A stretch of DNA of 64,000 bases, taken from NCBI GenBank assembly GCA_022778715.1, contig JALFRW010000030.1, positions 186,001-250,000 on the forward strand, given 5' to 3'. Shown here piece after piece: positions 55,491-64,000 of the stretch. The translations under genes were made by a program, and so were the position numbers. Each line of letters opens with the position of its first letter. Position 1 is the stretch's first letter. The DNA is from Ezakiella sp. (GTDB taxonomy: Bacteria; Bacillota; Clostridia; Tissierellales; Peptoniphilaceae). Below the pieces are notes generated by a model that saw only the letters and a program-made list of their open reading frames with translations, did no database searches and had not been told where the DNA came from.

Positions 55491-56548
55491 TAGTTGTTAC
55501 CTCCTTCTTTTCTGGTTAGAGCAAACACAATGAGTCCATTTGAAATTATAAGCCTTAAAACCTCAGATATATCAACTTTTATTGCCGTGTTTATAACTGT
55601 TGGAGTCATTGTCAAAATGCCTTGGAATAAAAACGCGCCAATTAACACATTTTTAATATTTGCTTTGTTGATTGATGCCCCTCCAAGCAAAATTGCCGCA
55701 ACGCTCGGAAATGCAAAAGCAAGCGGTGCATTGTACATTTGTACGAAGCCGTAGCTTTGTTGATACATGACCATGCCCGCAGCACCGATTGAACAAGAAA
55801 GTATAACTGCAAGAAGTCTTGACCTGTCCACGTTTACTCCTGCTGCGCGTGCGTAGTTTTCGTTTGAACCCACAGCCGTTAGCGTTGTGCCCTTCTTAGA
55901 CTTGAAGAATAAATAAACGATGTATGCAAAAACTGCAAACACAATAAACATTCCTGTAGGAATTAGAAGTTTATCGCCGATTTCACTGTTTGTGGAAAGA
56001 GTAATTCCAAAAATCTTAGAAACAGCTTTATCCCAATATTTGCCAAGTGAAATTGTGGTTCTTAATCCTTCACCGTTAAATCCCATAACCGATTCCGGAT
56101 TTTTAAATGGTAAAATTACCCAAAAAATATTCATAAGTGCCACGAAACTAAATCCAACATAAGTTGCTATAATCATCTCATCGCCTTTAACTTTGTTTAG
56201 AATAAGTCCATAGAGCCATCCAAAGATTGCCCCAAAAATCATACCAATTGCAAGAGCTACAACAAATCCGCTGAATCCTTTTAGTTCAAACTCAAGCGAC
56301 AGCACAGCCCCAAGCATACCGCCGATAAGTCCAACCGGCAGCCCGAAGTTTAGTCCACAACCGGCTTGAATCATTGGAATCATCGATAAAACGAGAATAG
56401 CGTTCATACCAAAACGTGTTATGACGTCAACCAATGATCTTTTAAGGTCAACCCCAATAAAACCGCCAATTATAAACAGTGCAACAATAAAAACGAATAT
56501 AATAATTCTTGGTAATCCAACTCTTTTAACAAAACTTTGTTTCTCCAT
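55490..56548 (-). CDS. ABC importer permease 1 (BPD_transp_2 family)
   Basis: A 352-residue permease paralogous to the next one. Equivalent motifs are AGCGLNFGLPVGLIGGMLGA, GTTLTAVGSNENYARAAGVN (cytoplasmic coupling) and AAILLGGASINKANIKNVLI. About ten hydrophobic helices. It lies one base after the ATPase gene. Confidence 0.92.
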   Translation of the reverse strand: MEKQSFVKRVGLPRIIIFVFIVALFIIGGFIGVDLKRSLVDVITRFGMNAILVLSMIPMIQAGCGLNFGLPVGLIGGMLGAVLSLEFELKGFSGFVVALAIGMIFGAIFGWLYGLILNKVKGDEMIIATYVGFSFVALMNIFWVILPFKNPESVMGFNGEGLRTTISLGKYWDKAVSKIFGITLSTNSEIGDKLLIPTGMFIVFAVFAYIVYLFFKSKKGTTLTAVGSNENYARAAGVNVDRSRLLAVILSCSIGAAGMVMYQQSYGFVQMYNAPLAFAFPSVAAILLGGASINKANIKNVLIGAFLFQGILTMTPTVINTAIKVDISEVLRLIISNGLIVFALTRKEGGNN

Positions 56549-56549
56549 A

Positions 56550-58130
56550 CTATGCCTCCTCCGGACTTGTTCCTGCCATCATCAAACCAAAATGTTCGAC
56601 CGGATCGGTTGGTTTTAGCTCTCCGAACACTTTTCCCTCAAAAATGACAAATATTCTGTCAGCTATACTCCTTAACTCTTCAAGTTCACTAGAAATAATT
56701 GCAATTGTAGTTCCATGCTCCCGGTTATATTTTTTAAGGGCACTTAAAACTAATGACTTTGCACCAATATCAATACCGCGCGTTGGTTCGGAAACAAATA
56801 GGAACTCAGGATTTAGAGCAAATGCCTTAGCTAAACAAACCTTTTGTTGATTACCGCCGGAAAGATTTCTTGCCTTTTCCTTTGGTCCTTGAGTTCTTAT
56901 TTCGAGCTCATCAATATATTTAAGTGTTTCCTCGACCATTGCCTTTTCGTCACGCAGTTTAAGCGGTCCAACCTTTTTGATAAATCTATCTTGAACCATC
57001 ATAGCATCAAACGCTATATTCCAATCGATTCCTTCATCTAGGAGCAATCCGACACCACGTCTGTCTTCGGATACAAACGCAAGCTTTTTATTTAAAACTG
57101 AATTTGTATCATTGATATTTAGTTTTTCACCTTTATAAAAAACATCGCCGCCGGACGGATAAAGCCCCATAATCCCATTTGGAATGCCTAACTTACCTTG
57201 ACCGGCAAGACCGCAGAAACCGACAATTTCTCCCCGTTTCACATCGAAGCTGACATCTTTAACCGTTTCTCCCGGCATATTCACAAACAAATTTTTAACC
57301 GACATAATAACATCATTTGGAATATCACGAAGTTTTTTTTCTTCTTGAATGCTGACTACATCTCTACCCACCATCCAACTTGCAATATCTTTGATATTTA
57401 AATCTTTGTTTGGTGTATCCTTAATTATTTCACCATCTCTTAAAACAATAAGTTTATCGCAAACATCAATGATTTCTCTAAGTCTATGTGAAATAAAAAT
57501 AATTGAAATGCCTTGAGCTGCCAATTTTTTCATAGCTCCAATAAGTATATCTGCTTCAGACTCAGTCAAAACCGCTGTCGGTTCGTCCATAATAATAATC
57601 TTCACTTGTTCTTTGGAAAGCTCTCTGGCAATTTCCAAAAATTGCTTGTGGCCAACCGGCATATCTTTTGCCAAAGTTTTTGCATCAATTTCCACTCCTA
57701 AAGCTTCAATCGCCTTATTAGCTTTATCTTCCATTGTATTTTTATCTAAAGTTTCAAGCTTCTTGCCAAACAACTTGGATGCAAAATTAGGCTTAGTAAT
57801 TTCACGGTTAAGTAAAATATTTTCAGTAGCGGTAAAACCGGGAATCAAAGAAAATTCTTGATGAACCATACCAATGCCCGCCAAAAGAGCATCTTTGGGA
57901 CTCTTAAAATTCACCTTTTGATTGTTAATTAAAACATCTCCAGTATACCCACCGGTTTCATTAATAAAAGTCATACCAAATAAAATATTCATCATGGTCG
58001 ACTTTCCAGCGCCATTTTCTCCAACCAAACCTAAAATTTGTCCCTCTTCTAAAACAAAAGATACATCTTTTAAAACATGGTTGCCGGAGAAACTCTTTCC
58101 AACATTTTTAAATTCTAATATCTCAGCCAT
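56550..58130 (-). CDS. ABC importer ATPase with two nucleotide-binding domains
   Basis: A 526-residue tandem ABC ATPase of the RbsA/YufO type. NBD1 has Walker A GENGAGKSTM (about 36-45) and Walker B IIIMDEPTAVL; its signature is degenerate (MPVGHKQFLEIARE). NBD2 has a degenerate Walker A GLAGQGKLGI, a good signature LSGGNQQKVCLAKA and Walker B FLFVSEPTRGID, where serine replaces the usual aspartate. One functional composite site is expected, as in relatives. It energises the two permeases. Confidence 0.93.
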   Translation of the reverse strand: MAEILEFKNVGKSFSGNHVLKDVSFVLEEGQILGLVGENGAGKSTMMNILFGMTFINETGGYTGDVLINNQKVNFKSPKDALLAGIGMVHQEFSLIPGFTATENILLNREITKPNFASKLFGKKLETLDKNTMEDKANKAIEALGVEIDAKTLAKDMPVGHKQFLEIARELSKEQVKIIIMDEPTAVLTESEADILIGAMKKLAAQGISIIFISHRLREIIDVCDKLIVLRDGEIIKDTPNKDLNIKDIASWMVGRDVVSIQEEKKLRDIPNDVIMSVKNLFVNMPGETVKDVSFDVKRGEIVGFCGLAGQGKLGIPNGIMGLYPSGGDVFYKGEKLNINDTNSVLNKKLAFVSEDRRGVGLLLDEGIDWNIAFDAMMVQDRFIKKVGPLKLRDEKAMVEETLKYIDELEIRTQGPKEKARNLSGGNQQKVCLAKAFALNPEFLFVSEPTRGIDIGAKSLVLSALKKYNREHGTTIAIISSELEELRSIADRIFVIFEGKVFGELKPTDPVEHFGLMMAGTSPEEA

Positions 58131-58195
58131 ATAATCCTCACATTCTATATAAACAGGGCGAACTTTTGATCCGCCCCGTCACATCTCAAACTTAT

Positions 58196-59482
58196 CTATT
58201 TGTTTTTAGCTTTGAATTCATCCAACATTTTGTAGATATCAGGAACTTCTTCTTTTGTCATACCGAGGAAACCTTTGCCGAATACATAAGTGTCTTGTAA
58301 AACTAGCAAGTGGTTTGGCCTGTCTTCGTTTGTAGTTCTATCTCTGTAAACTGTTGCACCCCATTCTGCACCAGGCGTCATTTCTGACAACACTTTTGCT
58401 ACATCTTCAGTATTTAGCATATTTTCTCCAGATTCAATCATTCTCTTACCAAGTTCAATCAAAGCTTGAGTTGTTGAGAAACCATATGAAAATGCCCATG
58501 TACCCATTCTGCCAGGATTTAATTGTGACAATTTTTCATCTTCTTTTTCAAGAATCTTAGGGAAATCTCCGGCTGCATCTTTAAGATCAAGACCGAGAGC
58601 TCCCGGATAACCGAGAATTGGAGATGGCAAGTCTTGTTCAACAAAAATTGCTTTAAGCTCTGCAATCTTCTTTAACATAGGTTCAGTATGAGCATCATTT
58701 GTAGCAAAGAAAGCAGTGTCCTTACCATATTTATTTACCCATGCCGGCATTTGTTCAAGAATAAAGTTTTGAGCTCCCGGAATACCAATATCGCTTGTTG
58801 GGTCCGGAGCAGTTTCCATTGCAAATTCCAGTCCAATCTTATCACAAGTAGCTTCGAAAATATCTTTTCTTAAAGAAAGAAGCTCAATTGACATGTGTCT
58901 TGGGAATGAAACGTGAACAAATTTCTTAGCGCCCATCTTCTTAGCAGCAAGAGGAATCAAATAACCACGTGTAACATTATCAGGGTCAATAACAAGATCT
59001 GCTGCACTTTCGATTAAATTAGGATCTTCTTGTGAATTACCTGCGAAACATAAAATATCAGGTCTTCTTTCCTTAACTTGTTTAAAAGCTGCTGCAGTCC
59101 CAGGAACACCTTGGTTAACAACGATAACCTTTAACTTAGGATCATCAGCTAAAGAAACGATTTGTTGGATTGTAGTTTCTTGTTCTGCTGAAAAGTTGTC
59201 AGGATAATTCTTATGAACAATAAGTCCACCGTCCTTAGCATAACCGTACTTTGCAATCATACCCTCAGTACCGCGTTGTTCGTCTTCTGATTGTGAAACG
59301 GTACCAGTTACAACGCCGATATGAAAATCGGTTTCACCTTTTGCTTCCGTGTTTTCATCTGTCTTTGATTCAGTTGAATCCGTGTTTTTATCTTTTGTAT
59401 CATTATCTGCCGGCTTTGAACAAGCCACAATACTAAAAACCATAACTACTGCGATTAAAATCGCTAAAAATTTCTTAAACAT
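58196..59482 (-). CDS. DUF3798-type substrate-binding lipoprotein
   Basis: A 428-residue lipoprotein. The signal peptide MFKKFLAILIAVVMVFSIVACS carries lipobox IVAC with the lipidated Cys21, followed by a 30-residue Asp/Lys/Thr-rich linker. The mature domain, from FHIGVVTGTVSQSEDEQRGT, has the two-lobed periplasmic-binding style and matches DUF3798 proteins (family recalled; not searched), which occur with RbsA/RbsC-like ABC genes in anaerobes. Blocks such as PDNFSAEQETTIQQIVSLAD and FVHVSFPRHMSIELLSLR are distinctive. The ligand is unknown. It is the first structural gene of the operon and is preceded by a short leader ORF. Confidence 0.88.
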   Translation of the reverse strand: MFKKFLAILIAVVMVFSIVACSKPADNDTKDKNTDSTESKTDENTEAKGETDFHIGVVTGTVSQSEDEQRGTEGMIAKYGYAKDGGLIVHKNYPDNFSAEQETTIQQIVSLADDPKLKVIVVNQGVPGTAAAFKQVKERRPDILCFAGNSQEDPNLIESAADLVIDPDNVTRGYLIPLAAKKMGAKKFVHVSFPRHMSIELLSLRKDIFEATCDKIGLEFAMETAPDPTSDIGIPGAQNFILEQMPAWVNKYGKDTAFFATNDAHTEPMLKKIAELKAIFVEQDLPSPILGYPGALGLDLKDAAGDFPKILEKEDEKLSQLNPGRMGTWAFSYGFSTTQALIELGKRMIESGENMLNTEDVAKVLSEMTPGAEWGATVYRDRTTNEDRPNHLLVLQDTYVFGKGFLGMTKEEVPDIYKMLDEFKAKNK

Positions 59483-59491
59483 AAAATCCTC

Positions 59492-59551
59492 CTAAAATGA
59501 ATTTATTTCATTTATTAAATGAAATATGTAACAATTAAGCATGTTTGCCAA
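59492..59551 (-). CDS. Short leader ORF (19 codons) upstream of the lipoprotein gene
   Basis: A TTG start at 59549-59551 (or ATG at 59540-59542) follows the excellent ribosome site AGGAGGTGG at 59554-59562. The encoded peptide MANMLNCYIFHLINEINSF ends in TAG, whose bases are part of the lipoprotein AGGAGG site, so termination would place a ribosome on the next start region. It is too short for homology; translation is inferred from the ribosome site only. Confidence 0.45.
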   Translation of the reverse strand: MANMLNCYIFHLINEINSF

Positions 59552-59574
59552 ATCCACCTCCTAAAAGCAAACAT
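59541..59574 (-). promoter_or_regulatory. Hairpin presenting the leader-ORF ribosome site in its loop
   Basis: Perfect eight-base inverted repeat ATGTTTGC (59541-59548) and GCAAACAT (59567-59574) with an 18-base loop that contains AGGAGGTGG. A second palindromic block ATTTCATT/AAATGAAAT lies within the leader ORF near 59507-59526. Confidence 0.5.
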
Positions 59575-59648
59575 TTAAACTATAGCGTGCGTATTTTTAA
59601 TGACTCTTATCAAGCATCTACTCTAAAACGCTTATCTCCGCTGGTTAT

Positions 59649-59677
59649 ATTATACCATATTTTAACTTATTTTAATC
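59649..59677 (-). promoter_or_regulatory. Extended -10 promoter of the ABC importer operon
   Basis: Minus strand TGGTATAAT with poor -35 (GATTAA), giving a leader of about 160 bases before the lipoprotein gene. Confidence 0.5.
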
Positions 59678-60018
59678 ATTTTGTAATTAATTTTAAGGAA
59701 AATTTTAAAATATTTTTTCTTATATGAATTTATAGTTCTTTATTTTTGATATTTATAACTTTATCTTGCATTATAATATTCAAATTATTTAATTTATTTC
59801 AAGTTTTACTAACAACCAAAATTAAATACACTTTTTTGTAACTTTTATCTCTTTTAATAAAACATATTGCCAAAACATCAAAACAAAACAGTCTATAAGA
59901 ATAAATTATGATGGTGTTAAAACTGCAAATAATTTTTATTAATTATAAATCCTTTTAGCAGATATATTTAAGAGGATTACTTAAGCTCCCACTCAAACCG
60001 ACAAAGCATTATATGTAT
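59678..60018. other. Non-coding stretch
   Basis: AT-rich; no gene or known RNA recognised. A slightly GC-richer patch lies at about 59970-60010. Confidence 0.5.
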
Positions 60019-60046
60019 CAAAAAAAGGGCTATTTGCCCTTTTTTA
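60019..60046 (-). terminator. Rho-independent terminator after glyA
   Basis: AAAAGGGC, five-base loop, GCCCTTTTTTT on the minus strand, just past the glyA stop. Confidence 0.85.
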
Positions 60047-60055
60047 ATCAATATA

Positions 60056-61288
60056 TTATTTATATAGTGGATGTGCATCACACAAAGCCTTAACTCTCGC
60101 TCTTAATCCTTCAATGTCCGGATTTTCAACGAGTGTATCAGCAATAATCTTACCAACTTCTCTCATTTCATCTTCTTTGAATCCTCTTGTGGTCATAGCC
60201 GGTGTTCCAAGTCTAATACCGCTAGTTACAAACGGAGATTCAGTTTCATTTGGAATTGTGTTCTTATTAACAGTGATATGAACGTCATCGAGCATCTTTT
60301 CAGCAACTTTACCGGTAAATCCTTTTGATTTTACGTCAACCAGAATTAAGTGGTTGTCTGTGCCGCCGGAAACTAGACGGAATCCGTTTTCTGTTAATGT
60401 TTCAGCTAATGCTTGAGCGTTTTTCAAAATTTGAGCTTGGTAATCTTTGAACTCAGGTTTTAATGCTTCACCAAATGCAACAGCTTTTGCAGCGATAACA
60501 TGCATCAAAGGACCGCCTTGTGTTCCTGGGAAGATTGCCTTATCGATTTCTTTTGCATATTCAGCTTTTGTTAAGATGGCTCCTCCTCTTGGTCCACGAA
60601 GTGTTTTATGTGTAGTTGTGGTAACATAATCAGCGTATGGCACTGGTGACGGGTGTAACCCTGCTGCAACGATACCGGCAATGTGAGCCATGTCGACCAT
60701 TAATCTTGCACCGACCGAGTCGGCGATTTCTCTGAATGCTTTAAAGTCAATAATTCTTGGGTATGCACTTGCGCCTGCTACAATTAACTTTGGTTGTTCT
60801 TTCTTTGCGATTTCTGCCACTTCATCATAGTCAATCGTTTCTGTTTTTGAACTTACTCCATAGCTTGCGAAGTTGAAATATTTACCTGAAATATTAACCG
60901 GTGAACCATGAGTTAAGTGTCCGCCCTCTGATAAATTCATACCGAGAACTTTATCACCTGGTTGTAAATATGAAAAATATACCCCCATATTTGCATTAGC
61001 CCCTGAGTGTGGTTGAACATTTGCGTGATCAGCACCAAACAATTTACAGAGTCTATCTCTTGCGATGTTTTCAGCTTCATCTACTATGTAGCATCCGCCA
61101 TAATATCTTTTACCCGGATATCCTTCTGCATATTTATTTGTCAAATAGCTTCCCATTGCCTCCATAACAGCCGGTGAAACGAAGTTTTCGCTTGCAATGA
61201 GTTCAATATTTTGTGATTGACGTTCCTTTTCTCTGATGACCACATCATAAATATCAGGATCAACATTTTGTAAATTTTTAAAATCCAC
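60056..61288 (-). CDS. glyA: Serine hydroxymethyltransferase
   Basis: A 410-residue PLP enzyme converting serine and tetrahydrofolate to glycine and methylene-THF. The PLP lysine is K228 in [35 protein letters not shown] and [15 protein letters not shown] are the substrate and cofactor regions. Length and motifs are standard. It has its own promoter and terminator. Confidence 0.98.
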   Translation of the reverse strand: MDFKNLQNVDPDIYDVVIREKERQSQNIELIASENFVSPAVMEAMGSYLTNKYAEGYPGKRYYGGCYIVDEAENIARDRLCKLFGADHANVQPHSGANANMGVYFSYLQPGDKVLGMNLSEGGHLTHGSPVNISGKYFNFASYGVSSKTETIDYDEVAEIAKKEQPKLIVAGASAYPRIIDFKAFREIADSVGARLMVDMAHIAGIVAAGLHPSPVPYADYVTTTTHKTLRGPRGGAILTKAEYAKEIDKAIFPGTQGGPLMHVIAAKAVAFGEALKPEFKDYQAQILKNAQALAETLTENGFRLVSGGTDNHLILVDVKSKGFTGKVAEKMLDDVHITVNKNTIPNETESPFVTSGIRLGTPAMTTRGFKEDEMREVGKIIADTLVENPDIEGLRARVKALCDAHPLYK

Positions 61289-61335
61289 TTTGTACCTCCT
61301 TATAATAAAACCTTTGATTTTTCCAGTCCTTTTCT

Positions 61336-61365
61336 ATTATAACATAACCTTTAATCTTTTTGCAA
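61336..61365 (-). promoter_or_regulatory. Sigma-A promoter of glyA
   Basis: Minus strand TTGCAA, 18 bases, TATAAT with TGT just before the -10 (extended -10). Confidence 0.7.
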
Positions 61366-61377
61366 GACATTTTTGAT

Positions 61378-61779
61378 TTAAATCACTTTTTTGATTGTGG
61401 CAAGTAACATTGTTTTTTTATACTTCTTGTCTAGCAAATGAATACCGAAGTATCCAACAGCTAATCCCACAAGTCCCGTAAAAAATGCTGCAATCTCAGA
61501 TAAATTAAGCCACTTTCCAATGAGCGCACCCATCAAAAATCCAAATAGTGGAATCAAATATATTATGAGGCTTGCCTTCATAGATTCGCTTTCTTTGTAT
61601 TCAATTTGAACCTGATCGCCAGGCATTGCGTTCACATGATTAACAGCTTTTAATCCATGAAAAGCAGTTTCGCAGCCGCCTCCACAGCTTTTGCAATTGC
61701 CTCCGCAACCTGAAACTCTTTTTATTTGAACAATAGCATCGTTGCCACTCACCGATTCAACTACTCCAACTAAATCCAT
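61378..61779 (-). CDS. SoxR-reducing system protein RseC family
   Basis: A 133-residue RseC/MucC-type protein. The N-terminal cytoplasmic domain has a cysteine cluster C25, C29, C32, C36 (GCGGNCKSCGGGC), followed by two membrane helices (about 69-88 and 96-115). Relatives accompany Rnf complexes or sigma-E control; no such partner is here. Its ribosome site GGAGGT lies in the tcdA stop region, so it is coupled to tcdA. Confidence 0.88.
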   Translation of the reverse strand: MDLVGVVESVSGNDAIVQIKRVSGCGGNCKSCGGGCETAFHGLKAVNHVNAMPGDQVQIEYKESESMKASLIIYLIPLFGFLMGALIGKWLNLSEIAAFFTGLVGLAVGYFGIHLLDKKYKKTMLLATIKKVI

Positions 61780-61787
61780 CTACTTAT

Positions 61788-62492
61788 CTAACCTCCAATT
61801 ATGTCTAAAATTACTTCAGACGTTATTCTTATACCCATAAAATTGGGACTATAACTAATAGTCCCAACAAAATTAGTTTTTATAGCCGGTTTTGTAATTT
61901 CGCTCTCATAAAAAGCAACTTTCGTCTTATCATGATACTTTTTTGGAAGCGCCTGCCTAACTTTTTTTGCAAGCGGACAGTAGCTCGTTTTAGAAAGCTT
62001 AGCGATTTTTAAATGTGAAATGTCAATCCTGTTGCCGGCACCCATCGCGGAAATAAATTTTATTTTATTGTCCACTGCGTACTTTATAATTGCTGCTTTA
62101 GCGTCAATATCGTCGCATGCATCCACGATATATGTGGCACCCTTTAATAGCTCGGCAATATTTTCTGCTGTTAGCTTTTCATTAAGCGCTGCCACGTTTG
62201 CGCCCTCATCAATGTCAGCAAATCTCTCTTTAAACACATTCACTTTCTTTTCGCCAACTTTGCTCTTTAAGCTGCCAATTTGTCGATTCAAATTTGTGAT
62301 ATCAAATGTATCAAAATCAATTAGTATTAAATTACCAACACCTGCTCGCAAAAGCATTTCCGCAGTAATTCCACCAACTCCGCCAACTCCCACTACAGCA
62401 ACAGTTGCATTTTTTAATCTTGCAAAATTATCTTCTCCAATCAAAACTTTCGTTCTGGTATCTTTATTCGTCTCTAGCTTCTTGTCTAACAT
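61788..62492 (-). CDS. tcdA: tRNA threonylcarbamoyladenosine dehydratase (TcdA/CsdL, ThiF family)
   Basis: A 234-residue E1-like adenylating protein. The nucleotide-binding motif is GVGGVGGITAEMLLRAGVGN, followed by LIDFDTFDITNLNRQI and DACDDIDAKAAII. The TSYCPLAKKVRQALPK region carries the conserved cysteine. TcdA cyclises t6A37 to ct6A in tRNA, which MtaB can further modify (mtaB is at 32 kb). The ATG lies 29 bases inside the end of aspS, the common aspS-tcdA order. Confidence 0.9.
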   Translation of the reverse strand: MLDKKLETNKDTRTKVLIGEDNFARLKNATVAVVGVGGVGGITAEMLLRAGVGNLILIDFDTFDITNLNRQIGSLKSKVGEKKVNVFKERFADIDEGANVAALNEKLTAENIAELLKGATYIVDACDDIDAKAAIIKYAVDNKIKFISAMGAGNRIDISHLKIAKLSKTSYCPLAKKVRQALPKKYHDKTKVAFYESEITKPAIKTNFVGTISYSPNFMGIRITSEVILDIIGG

Positions 62493-64000
62493 TTAAATGA
62501 ACTTCTTCAAGTTGTAATTCGGAAATCGCAGATGGAGCATCTGTCATGAGGCAGGTGGCACTTTGAGTTTTAGGAAACGCGATGACGTCTCTGATGTTTG
62601 AGGAGTTTGTAAACATTTGAACCATTCTGTCGAGTCCCAGTGCAATCCCTCCGTGTGGCGGTGTACCATAACTTAGTGCCTCTATCATAAATCCGAATTG
62701 AGCGCGGGCTTGTTCTTCTGTAAATCCGATTGCTTTAAACATTTTGTCTTGCAACTCGGAATTATTGATTCTGATTGAACCGCCCCCCGCTTCTTCGCCG
62801 TTAATAACAATGTCGTATGCTCTTGCGTAGCAGTTGGCAGGGTCGGTTAGCATTTTATCTTCGTCTTCAAATCTTGGAGATGTGAATGGGTGGTGCTTTG
62901 CCACATATCTGTTTTCTTCTTCGTCATATTCAAAGAGCGGAAATTCCACAATCCACAAAAGTTCGAACTGCCCTTCTTTAATCATACCAAGTTCACGTGC
63001 AAGTTTATTGCGAAGATTTCCAAGAGCCGCAGAAGTAACACTGTATTTGTCAGCGACAATAAGCACCATATCGCCCGGATTTGAACCCATAAACTCAAAC
63101 ACTTTATTCTTTTCGTCTTCTGTTATGAATTTGTCGATTGAGCTGGATTTTTCTTCATCGTATCTGATATAAATTAACCCCTTTGCCTTGTAGTCTTTTA
63201 CAAAGCTTTCGAGCTTTTTAAAACCTTTTTTTGAAATTTCTTTGTCGCCGTTTGGCACATTTATTGCTCTAATCATTCCGCCATCTTCAATAGTCGACTT
63301 AAACACATTAAATTCGCTATTTTTAAATATTTCGTTTAGATTTTTAAGCTTCATTCCAAAACGAAGGTCCGGCTTATCCACGCCGTAGTCTTCCATTGCA
63401 TCGTCATACTTCATTCTCCTTAATGGAAGTTTTATATCTATGTCCAGCATTTCTTTAAACAGCATTTTAAAAAGTTCTTCATGAATTGTCATCACGTCGT
63501 CTTCGTCCACAAAACTCATTTCAACGTCAACTTGAGTGAATTCCGGCTGACGATTTTGTCTTAAATCTTCATCTCTAAAGCATTTTGCAATTTGAAAATA
63601 TCTATCCATGCCGGATACCATCAACAATTGCTTGAAGATTTGTGGACTTTGAGGAAGCGCATAAAATTCGCCCGGATGAATTCTAGAGGGCACCAAATAG
63701 TCTCTTGCGCCTTCCGGAGTGCTCTTTCCTAAGATTGGAGTCTCAATTTCGTTAAAACCGTGTTCATAGTAAAAATTTCTAATTAAGTGCATCATTTTTG
63801 AGCGCTTTAGAAGAGTTTCTTGCATTCTTGGTTTTCTTAAATCGAGATATCTATATTTTAAACGCATTTCTTCTTTTACATTGTCGTCATCTTTGATATA
63901 GATTGGCGGTGTATTTGCTACGTCCAAAATCAAGAGTTCGCTAGCTAAAATTTCAACTTCACCTGTTGGAATATCCATATTTTTGCTTGCTCTTTCGCAT
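62464..64000 (-). CDS. aspS: Aspartyl-tRNA synthetase (5' end outside window)
   Basis: The visible 511 codons cover most of a bacterial-type AspRS; the frame remains open to the window edge, with upstream residues ERASKN before MDIPTGEVEI, so the first 90 or so residues of the anticodon-binding OB domain are missing. Motif 2 is FRDEDLRQNRQPEFTQVDVE, the bacterial GAD insert domain spans about 190-340 of the visible part, and motif 3 is GGIALGLDRMVQMF. It charges tRNA-Asp (discriminating or not cannot be told). Confidence 0.96.
   Translation of the reverse strand, partial: CERASKNMDIPTGEVEILASELLILDVANTPPIYIKDDDNVKEEMRLKYRYLDLRKPRMQETLLKRSKMMHLIRNFYYEHGFNEIETPILGKSTPEGARDYLVPSRIHPGEFYALPQSPQIFKQLLMVSGMDRYFQIAKCFRDEDLRQNRQPEFTQVDVEMSFVDEDDVMTIHEELFKMLFKEMLDIDIKLPLRRMKYDDAMEDYGVDKPDLRFGMKLKNLNEIFKNSEFNVFKSTIEDGGMIRAINVPNGDKEISKKGFKKLESFVKDYKAKGLIYIRYDEEKSSSIDKFITEDEKNKVFEFMGSNPGDMVLIVADKYSVTSAALGNLRNKLARELGMIKEGQFELLWIVEFPLFEYDEEENRYVAKHHPFTSPRFEDEDKMLTDPANCYARAYDIVINGEEAGGGSIRINNSELQDKMFKAIGFTEEQARAQFGFMIEALSYGTPPHGGIALGLDRMVQMFTNSSNIRDVIAFPKTQSATCLMTDAPSAISELQLEEVHLNVRQEARDE

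Noticed and set aside
59940-60015. Small RNA gene between glyA and the ABC leader
   Set aside because: There is a TATAAT hexamer and a short GC-richer patch, but no -35, no terminator on the right side and no recognised fold.

Overview
This is a low-GC, gene-dense bacterial chromosome segment. Nearly every gene in the first 42.6 kb and the last 15.6 kb lies on the minus strand; a short plus-strand cassette occupies 42.7-48.2 kb. The gene order (secG, rnr, smpB, ssrA; floA, phoH, ybeY, dgkA, era, recO, glyQ-glyS position, ppsR, dnaG, rpoD; hrcA, grpE, dnaK, dnaJ, prmA, rsmE, mtaB, rpsU, yqeY; lepB, lepA, hemW) is that of Firmicutes. Pyruvate phosphate dikinase, a K+-dependent membrane pyrophosphatase, absence of respiratory genes and the overall style suggest an anaerobic Tissierellia/Peptoniphilaceae-like coccus (inference; the species cannot be fixed from the sequence).

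Layout. 1-1140: translation genes tsf (partial) and rpsB with a promoter and leader. 1185-1403: lone HTH regulator. 1.7-4.9 kb: hpt and valS. 5.0-5.3 kb: a decayed membrane-protein remnant. 5.5-8.4 kb: ssrA (tmRNA), smpB, rnr, the ribosome rescue and RNA quality-control set. 8.5-11.9 kb: ddl, a membrane-anchored murF-like ligase and an alpha/beta hydrolase. 12.0-14.3 kb: hppA and secG. 14.4-15.1 kb: cutC. 15.2-30.0 kb: one long tightly packed run of 16 genes (nfeD to nif3) covering membrane microdomains, RNA processing, lipid carrier recycling, DNA repair, replication priming, sigma factor and PPDK regulation. 30.2-38.9 kb: the heat-shock operon with two CIRCE operators, running on into ribosome and tRNA modification genes. 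39.0-42.6 kb: hemW, lepA, lepB. 42.7-48.2 kb (+): a truncated PPDK-regulator paralogue, ppdK and an ABC exporter pair. 48.3-52.5 kb: iron alcohol dehydrogenase, DegV, MATE, MscL. 52.9-54.2 kb: a two-gene islet with a mobile-element-type DUF4373 protein. 54.3-59.6 kb: an ABC importer with a DUF3798-type lipoprotein and a structured leader carrying a short ORF. 60.0-64.0 kb: glyA, an RseC-like protein, tcdA and aspS (cut by the window end).

The most unusual content is at 21.4-24.1 kb. The two genes standing exactly where Firmicutes carry glyQ and glyS (glycyl-tRNA synthetase alpha and beta) are intact and colinear with those proteins, but the catalytic motifs appear to have been erased. They look like a retained, non-aminoacylating synthetase-derived pair. 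A second theme is pyrophosphate metabolism: PPDK, a full-length PPDK regulatory kinase/phosphorylase in the rpoD operon, a shortened copy of that regulator immediately before ppdK, and a pyrophosphate-driven ion pump.
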